Origin: Thermoplasmata archaeon
GTDB lineage: Archaea > Thermoplasmatota > Thermoplasmata > Thermoplasmatales > ARK-15
NCBI GenBank assembly: GCA_023261755.1
Contig: JAGDXS010000006.1
Coordinates: forward strand, 1 to 47,482
Direction: 5' to 3'
DNA: 47,482 nucleotides
How positions within the stretch are numbered: the stretch's first letter is position 1; the number at the start of each line of letters is the position of its first letter. This document shows positions 42,543 through 47,482 of this stretch, one piece after another. The notes below the pieces were generated by a model. The model worked only from the letters and a program-made list of their open reading frames with translations, was not told the DNA's origin and ran no database searches. The position numbers were made by a program, and so were the translations under genes.

Positions 42543-43601
42543 TCAGATTGTTTCATTAAGAAAAATATCTCTTTTTTTCATTTCATTCTTTATTTTCTCA
42601 TATAATTTTTTATCAAAACCAAGCTTTTCTGGAGGCATTATTCCTTTAAATTCATTTTCCAAAGCAATTCTGGAAATTATTGCTGCTGTGTATCCTGTCA
42701 TTCTTGACATCGATGTCATATGCTTTTCTTTATCATATTTATCGTACACGAACACATCCTTTGTATTTTTCGCAAAGCCTCTAACAAGTAATATGGATAT
42801 GTCCTCAGTTTCAATTTCAAGCTTTTTAAATAATTTAATAGATAATTCTCTTGGTACACAGCCATCTATTTCATCCGTGGAAAAATAGCCCATCTCCTTA
42901 AGAAGCTTTATTTTTTCTAAATGTGAAGGATACCTTAGAGTTTTTTCAAATATATTCTTTATTTTTATTGTTTTTAGCATTGTCCTGAGGCCATCAGAAT
43001 AGAAGGATTCAAAACTCCCTATGCTAGAAATACAAAATGGCTCTATATTTTCAAGAGGGTCTATTGAAACTATTTTACCATTTTTAATGTATCTTGCTTT
43101 TCTTGTGTATTCATCTATTAAGCCTTCAACATTCCAAGTAATGGTATAATCTAGAGGGGGTATCTTTTTTAATGGTAAACCTGCAACATAGATTTCTATT
43201 TTTTCTATTTTTTTCATTGTTTTGTATAAATAACCAGAAATTATATTACTTAGACCTGGAGCGAAGCCGGCATCAGGTATAAGAAATAATTTATTATCTT
43301 CAACTATCCTTTTAAAAGCATATGGATCCTCTGGCATGTATGATACATCTACAACATTTTTTCCCATTTTTAATAGTTTAGATATTGCATCAAATGCAAT
43401 TGATCCAGGTAAAGCTGATATTATCAAATCAGATCTTTCTATAATTTCTTTGTTCTTTACAACGTCACCTAAATACTTTTTCTCAATTGGCAATTTATCT
43501 AGAGCCTTTTTTGAAACATCAACTGCGGCTACATCAAAATCTTTATACAAATCATCTATGATTGCAAATCCTATATTTCCAGCTCCTAAAACTGTAATCA
43601 T
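42543..43601 (-). CDS. Saccharopine dehydrogenase / lysine 6-dehydrogenase-like oxidoreductase
   Basis: A 352-residue NAD(P)-dependent enzyme. MITVLGAGNIGFAIIDDL is the Rossmann GxGxxG site, ISALPGSIAFDAISKLLKMG the later part of that domain, and VDVSYMPEDPYAF followed by PDAGFAPGLSNIISGYL (about residues 112-128) is typical of the lysine 6-dehydrogenase branch. The product probably oxidises an amino acid such as lysine to a semialdehyde, or reduces a related imine. It is a single-gene unit, divergent from the ubiD-like gene. The exact substrate is uncertain. Confidence 0.82.
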   Translation of the reverse strand: MITVLGAGNIGFAIIDDLYKDFDVAAVDVSKKALDKLPIEKKYLGDVVKNKEIIERSDLIISALPGSIAFDAISKLLKMGKNVVDVSYMPEDPYAFKRIVEDNKLFLIPDAGFAPGLSNIISGYLYKTMKKIEKIEIYVAGLPLKKIPPLDYTITWNVEGLIDEYTRKARYIKNGKIVSIDPLENIEPFCISSIGSFESFYSDGLRTMLKTIKIKNIFEKTLRYPSHLEKIKLLKEMGYFSTDEIDGCVPRELSIKLFKKLEIETEDISILLVRGFAKNTKDVFVYDKYDKEKHMTSMSRMTGYTAAIISRIALENEFKGIMPPEKLGFDKKLYEKIKNEMKKRDIFLNETI

Positions 43602-43685
43602 AATGTATTATCATTTTTTTAGTTAATTAAATTTACTAATCCATCATGCAAAAAATTATGAACCTTTTAGTCTTTTTCTAAATTG

Positions 43686-45107
43686 ATGAATGATCTCAGA
43701 AAATCTATTGATATACTAAGAAAAAATAATGATCTTTTAGAAATAGATGACCATTTTTCTTCCGATCTTGAAGTTTCTTCATTTACTAATATTGTTCAGA
43801 AAAAAAATGGTCCAGCTCTATTATTTAAAAATGTTGATGGTGGAAATATTCCAGTCCTTACAAACACGTTCGGAAATATGAATAGATTGGAAAATATGAT
43901 TGGAAAGAGTTTGGATGATATAATAAATTTATTTAATAAAACTATGAATATGTTATTTTCAAGACCATCATTAATTAAAGGGTATGAAATTTTTAAAGAT
44001 TTTAAAAATTTGGGTATAGATGAAAAAGGAAACGGTCCAGTAAAAGAAATGAGTAATGATATTGATCTTAATGATATACCAATTCTAAAAACTTGGCCTA
44101 AGGACGGAGGTAAATATATTACCTGGCCAGTTGTAATTACAAAGGATCCAGAAAACGGCCAATATAACGCTGGAGTTTACAGAATGCAAGTATATGATGG
44201 TGAAACAACTGGTATGCATTGGCAAAAACAGAAGACAGGGAATATGCATCTTATGAAGGCAAAAAAAATGGGAAAAACACTCGATGTTGCTGTTGCTATA
44301 GGAGTTCATCCTGCAATATTATTCAGTGCCATTTCACCTCTCCCTGAAGGATTTAACGAACTTTCATTTTCTGGTCTCCTAATGGGGGAAAATGTTGAAG
44401 TTGTTAAAGGTGAAACTGTTGACCTTTATTATCCATCGAATGCAGAATTTGTTTTAGAAGGTTATGTTGATCCCGATGAGGAAAGAGATGAGGGCCCATT
44501 TGGTGATCATACTGGATATTATACACCAATTGAAAAATATCCTGTATTTCATATAAAAAAAATTTTCCATAGAAAAAATCCAATATACCATGCGACAGTT
44601 GTAGGTAAATTTTGGAATGAGGACGTTGTAATTGGTGATGCAATTCAGAGGATTTTTTTGCCTATAATTAAATTACAAAATCCTGAGATAGTTGATCTGT
44701 TTCTACCTGAAGAAGGAATTTTTAATGATCTAGCCATTGTTTCCATAGATAAGAAATATCCTGGCCAGGGAAGGAAGGTAGGAATGTCAATATTATCTAT
44801 GGGTCAAATGATGTTTACAAAATACGTAATAATTTTAGATAAAGATATAAATATAAGGGATAGAAAGGAAGTGCTTTGGGCTATTGCAACAAGAACTGAT
44901 CCTGCAAGGGATATAGAGTTGATAAATCTTTCAGTTGCAGATTCATTGGACCACGCATCATTATATCCAAATGCTGGAGGTAAAATGATAATAGATGCAA
45001 CAAAAAAGTCAATTGAAGAAGGTTTTAATAGACCATGGCCTGAAAAAATAGTGGAAACAGAACTTGAAAAATTAAATGATAAATTGAAAAAATATGGATT
45101 TTTATGA
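43686..45107 (+). CDS. UbiD-family decarboxylase (MqnL-like?)
   Basis: A 473-residue UbiD-type prenylated-FMN decarboxylase. Recognisable are TWPVVITKDPENGQYNAGVY and RMQVYDGETTGMHWQKQKTG in the flavin-binding half, EGYVDPDEERDEGPFGDHTG with the Glu and Asp of the active site, and HRKNPIYHATVVGK. It decarboxylates an aromatic acid. The UbiA-type prenyltransferase gene overlaps it by 4 nt (ATGA), the usual pairing in quinone synthesis. Thermoplasmatales make menaquinone-type quinones, so a step after 1,4-dihydroxy-6-naphthoate prenylation (MqnL) is likely. The TTG at 43683 was passed over for ATG at 43686. Confidence 0.92.
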   Translation: MNDLRKSIDILRKNNDLLEIDDHFSSDLEVSSFTNIVQKKNGPALLFKNVDGGNIPVLTNTFGNMNRLENMIGKSLDDIINLFNKTMNMLFSRPSLIKGYEIFKDFKNLGIDEKGNGPVKEMSNDIDLNDIPILKTWPKDGGKYITWPVVITKDPENGQYNAGVYRMQVYDGETTGMHWQKQKTGNMHLMKAKKMGKTLDVAVAIGVHPAILFSAISPLPEGFNELSFSGLLMGENVEVVKGETVDLYYPSNAEFVLEGYVDPDEERDEGPFGDHTGYYTPIEKYPVFHIKKIFHRKNPIYHATVVGKFWNEDVVIGDAIQRIFLPIIKLQNPEIVDLFLPEEGIFNDLAIVSIDKKYPGQGRKVGMSILSMGQMMFTKYVIILDKDINIRDRKEVLWAIATRTDPARDIELINLSVADSLDHASLYPNAGGKMIIDATKKSIEEGFNRPWPEKIVETELEKLNDKLKKYGFL

Positions 45108-45925
45108 TTTCTTCAACAAAAATAAAGGATTTTTTGAAATTCATTAAAATAGAACATACACTTTTTGATCTGCCGTTTGGATATGCAGGAATGTTGTTAG
45201 CAAATGTCATTACATTAAAAATTTTCTTGTTAATAACAATTTCAGCAATATCTGCTAGAATAGCAGGTATGATAATTAACAGAATTGAAGACCTACCTTT
45301 AGACAAAAAAAATCCTAGAACTAAAGAAAGAGAATTGGTAACAGGCAAAATTTCACTTAAGGAAGCTTATATTATATTTTTCATTTCTTCTATTATATTT
45401 GAAATTTCCTCCATATTATTGAATTTATTGGCAGGTTTATTTGTTCCAGTAATTCTCTTGCTTTTCTATGTTTATCCAAAGACAAAAAAATTTTATGCTA
45501 TATCACATATATTTCTAGGTTTTTCAATAGGAATTATAGTTTTGGGTGGATACATAGGGGCGAAAGGCATGTTCCCTACTTCACCAGAAACGTATTATTT
45601 AATGATCTTTGTATCTTTTTGGATAGCTGGTTTTGACATAATTTATCAGAATCAGGATACAGATTTTGATAAAAGTGTAGGAATTAAATCAATACCCGTA
45701 ATTTTGGATGGAAATATACTTTGGCCGACTGCAGTATTTTATTTAGTATCTACCATATTCCTTATAATATTTTCAATAAATTCAATTTTTAAATTAATTG
45801 TTTCACTTTTAATAATAATTTTACTGTTTTTAAGATTACCATATATTTATAAATTATCAATTGACGATTTATTCAAATTTGATATACCTATTCCATTTTT
45901 ATTACTTCTATCTTTAATCATTTAA
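45104..45925 (+). CDS. UbiA-family prenyltransferase (MqnP-like?)
   Basis: A 273-residue membrane prenyltransferase with about eight helices. The first Asp-rich motif is N59-R60-IED63-LPL-D67-KKNPRT, and the second is FDIIYQNQDTDFDKSVGIKSIP, split at about D178, D185 and D189. The NRxxDxxxDxxNPRT form with YQxQDxxxD is seen in the MqnP/UbiA branch that prenylates hydroxynaphthoate or hydroxybenzoate. It would join a polyprenyl chain to the quinone head group in the membrane. It is translationally coupled to the UbiD-family gene. The ATG at 45104 lies inside the preceding stop codon context. Confidence 0.92.
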   Translation: MISSTKIKDFLKFIKIEHTLFDLPFGYAGMLLANVITLKIFLLITISAISARIAGMIINRIEDLPLDKKNPRTKERELVTGKISLKEAYIIFFISSIIFEISSILLNLLAGLFVPVILLLFYVYPKTKKFYAISHIFLGFSIGIIVLGGYIGAKGMFPTSPETYYLMIFVSFWIAGFDIIYQNQDTDFDKSVGIKSIPVILDGNILWPTAVFYLVSTIFLIIFSINSIFKLIVSLLIIILLFLRLPYIYKLSIDDLFKFDIPIPFLLLLSLII

Positions 45926-45947
45926 TATCGTAATTCGTTAAAAAAAG

Positions 45948-45955
45948 TTTATATA
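45948..45955 (+). promoter_or_regulatory. TATA box of the 45988 membrane protein
   Basis: TTTATATA is centred about 24 nt before an ATG at 45976 and 36 nt before the ATG at 45988. GGTGAT at 45978-45983 lies four nt before the second ATG. The message may be nearly leaderless with the ribosome site at its 5' end, so the start is left as a choice between the two. Confidence 0.5.
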
Positions 45956-45987
45956 CAAAATTTCTATTATCATTAATGGTGATATTA

Positions 45988-47349
45988 ATGAAAAACATAA
46001 ACATTTTCAAAAATACAGAATTTAACATCATACTTATTCTTGCATATATTGCAATAATGCTCGCAATCAGCCCTTTAATTCCAGGTGTTACATGGTTCCA
46101 GTTGGGTGATTTTACTCTGGATGTTGTTAATTATTATCACACTTTGATGATACCACTTGCTCTTCTTTTAATATTATATGCTACTTACATAATGAAACTC
46201 AATCAGAAAATTTTAACCGCAATTAACGCAAGCACAATTCCCTTGATAATTTTAAATATACTTGGGCTAATATTTTTCTATCCATCTAATACGCAATTAA
46301 TTGACTATATATTACAGGGCATGAGAGATGTATGGATGCTTCTTTTAACTCTACTCTTTTTTATTGGTCTTTTATTGTTTCCATTTAAATTCAGAGATAG
46401 TTTTAAAAAAATTTGGGGAGCATATTTCCTCATATTGTTAGCTACAATATCCGCAGGAATTGCAGCTATAATGGGCATGATATATGAATATGGAAGTCTT
46501 TATGGATATAGTTCAATTCCTATATTTAATTCAATGGTAAACTCTTGGGGTGGTTTACAGACATTCCTTGGTAACTTGGTAACTTCTCATTCACATGAAA
46601 TGCTTCCTGCAGTAATGGGTGGTATTGTTGCCTTGGCAGCATTATCATTTGGATACGGAAATTTAAATGGTTGGAAAAGAAATATTATAAATGTGGGAAT
46701 GGTAATATCGATCTTTGGTACAATAAGCATGACATATCTATACATAATCTCTTCATTTGGGACATATTCTATACCTGCCATATTTACTTCAGGTCCATAT
46801 GGCATGAATGGCCTTGCATTAGATGATTCTCAAACAGGCCTAATAGGAATAGGTGCACTGATTTCCTCTATAGGTATATATTTCACATTATCTAATAAAA
46901 AGACTGTTAGATTATTGCAAATTTCAGAACTGATAACCTGGATAGCTACCATGTTTGTAATGGTTGGAATTGGATATATAATAGAATTCAATGAATCCTA
47001 TTATGGATTTGCTACAGCTGGAACACCACCCAACGGAGGCCCAGGATACCTCTATGATATGGCATATACCAATGGACATCTAATGTTTGCATTCTTCTTT
47101 ATGCCTGTATTAGCAGCCTTATTACTTGCTTTTTTGATTTTTACAAAAGAAAATTCGAACTTTGTAAATTTCAATGCATATCTTTTCTTACTTGGAACGG
47201 CTTTAGGAGCAGAGGGAGTCCTAATCTATCTAATTACATTATCCTGGTATGTTGAAGCGATTGGTCTGGCAATCATTGCATTTTCTATGCTTTTAATGCT
47301 CTATCCTTCAATAAAAATTTACTATAAAAATTTAAAAGAAAATTCATAA
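45988..47349 (+). CDS. Polytopic membrane protein with intramembrane histidines, unassigned (possible b-haem or quinone protein)
   Basis: A 453-residue protein with about 11-12 hydrophobic helices and no family I can name. The notable part is a few histidines at helix ends or inside helices: H51 in NYYHTLMIPLALL, H201 and H203 in SHSHEMLPAVMGG, and H364 in TNGHLMFAFFFMP. HSHEM and NGHLMF resemble haem-ligand segments of the haem-copper oxidase/NorB group, but no six-His copper/haem set or motif is complete. It follows the UbiD-UbiA pair after 50-60 nt with its own TATA box. A role in the electron-transport chain is a guess from context. It is also possible that the family is a transporter. 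Confidence 0.7.
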   Translation: MKNINIFKNTEFNIILILAYIAIMLAISPLIPGVTWFQLGDFTLDVVNYYHTLMIPLALLLILYATYIMKLNQKILTAINASTIPLIILNILGLIFFYPSNTQLIDYILQGMRDVWMLLLTLLFFIGLLLFPFKFRDSFKKIWGAYFLILLATISAGIAAIMGMIYEYGSLYGYSSIPIFNSMVNSWGGLQTFLGNLVTSHSHEMLPAVMGGIVALAALSFGYGNLNGWKRNIINVGMVISIFGTISMTYLYIISSFGTYSIPAIFTSGPYGMNGLALDDSQTGLIGIGALISSIGIYFTLSNKKTVRLLQISELITWIATMFVMVGIGYIIEFNESYYGFATAGTPPNGGPGYLYDMAYTNGHLMFAFFFMPVLAALLLAFLIFTKENSNFVNFNAYLFLLGTALGAEGVLIYLITLSWYVEAIGLAIIAFSMLLMLYPSIKIYYKNLKENS

Positions 47350-47350
47350 A

Positions 47351-47364
47351 TTTTTTCCTTTTTT
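47351..47364 (+). terminator. Oligo-T terminator
   Basis: Two T6 runs separated by CC follow the stop codon of the membrane protein gene (TTTTTTCCTTTTTT), a typical archaeal T-run terminator without hairpin. Confidence 0.55.
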
Positions 47365-47399
47365 AGCTTAGTAAAAATCCTCTTAGAAAAATTAATTTT

Positions 47400-47482
47400 T
47401 TATAATTTTTGATTATTCTTACCATTCGTGATATTATATACTAGAAATTTCATTATTTCTTCTTTTCTTGAATTAATTTTAT
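47400..47482 (-). CDS. Possible 3' end of a leftward gene cut by the window edge
   Basis: A minus-strand frame of 26 codons reads SRKEEIMKFLVYNITNGKNN near its end and stops at 47400-47402. The composition looks plausible for a C-terminal helix and the position, tail to tail with the previous gene, is plausible too. Another frame (ending at 47453) gives IKLIQEKKK. Neither can be assigned and this may be non-coding. Confidence 0.2.
   Translation of the reverse strand, partial: KINSRKEEIMKFLVYNITNGKNNQKL

Noticed and set aside
1-47482. CRISPR arrays, tRNA or rRNA genes, integrase or attachment sites
   Set aside because: No regularly spaced repeats, cloverleaf-like sequences or conserved rRNA segments were seen. 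Apart from the dead TnpB there is no mobile-element gene.

Overview
The window looks like chromosomal DNA of an archaeon from or near the Thermoplasmatales. The archaeal markers visible are an archaeal-type S-adenosylmethionine synthetase, the large subunit of replication factor C, an archaeal IleRS, a geranylgeranyl-reductase-type flavoprotein, an FtsZ preceded by a ribbon-helix-helix regulator, and split B12-dependent mutase subunits. The DNA is strongly A+T rich. Genes are tightly packed with many 4-nt overlaps. Several operon-leading genes have a TATA box about 24-27 nt before the start codon (leaderless style), while internal genes often carry a GGTGATC-type Shine-Dalgarno. No tRNA, rRNA or CRISPR array was seen.

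Layout. 1-2.6 kb: the start of a PP-loop ATPase and two GT4-type glycosyltransferases. 2.65-10.65 kb: an acyl-CoA thioesterase, then a long leftward series holding a flavodiiron protein, endonuclease IV, a two-subunit 2-oxoacid:ferredoxin oxidoreductase, a 53-residue rubredoxin, a Bcp-type peroxiredoxin, a nitroreductase, two ferritin-like proteins, superoxide reductase and rubrerythrin. This is an oxygen- and peroxide-defence island tied to ferredoxin metabolism. 10.7-15.4 kb: an operon of acyl-CoA dehydrogenase, B12-binding mutase subunit, MeaB GTPase, mutase large subunit and cobalamin adenosyltransferase. 15.5-18.5 kb: an AOR-family oxidoreductase with an MFS transporter. 18.5-19.6 kb: a decayed IS605-type TnpB copy. 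19.6-22.1 kb: RHH regulator, FtsZ and GGR-like flavoprotein. 22.3-31.5 kb: MAT, a GNAT, a flippase, a sequon-rich membrane protein, IleRS, RfcL and a PaaI-type thioesterase. 31.5-37.2 kb: a beta-oxidation operon (SCP2, HAD/ECH fusion, thiolase, acyl-CoA dehydrogenase, degenerate acyl-CoA dehydrogenase). 37.3-47.5 kb: APC and MFS transporters, a 4HBT thioesterase, a COG2108-type radical SAM protein, a lysine/saccharopine-dehydrogenase-like protein, a UbiD-UbiA pair that looks like late menaquinone synthesis, and an unassigned membrane protein with intramembrane histidines.

How it fits together. The mutase large subunit carries Phe84 and Gln202, spaced exactly like the Phe80/Gln198 pair of isobutyryl-CoA mutase and not the Tyr89/Arg207 pair of methylmalonyl-CoA mutase. 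With the 2-oxoacid oxidoreductase, the acyl-CoA dehydrogenase in the mutase operon and the beta-oxidation operon, the window can be read as a valine/branched-acid route: isobutyryl-CoA to n-butyryl-CoA to crotonyl-CoA to two acetyl-CoA, with no need for propionyl-CoA carboxylase or methylmalonyl-CoA epimerase, neither of which is present here. This is inference. The other main leads are a catalytically degenerate acyl-CoA dehydrogenase paired with an intact one, a 20-nt inverted repeat over the TATA box of the beta-oxidation operon, and an FtsZ with an altered T7 loop behind an RHH gene with a palindrome in its own promoter.
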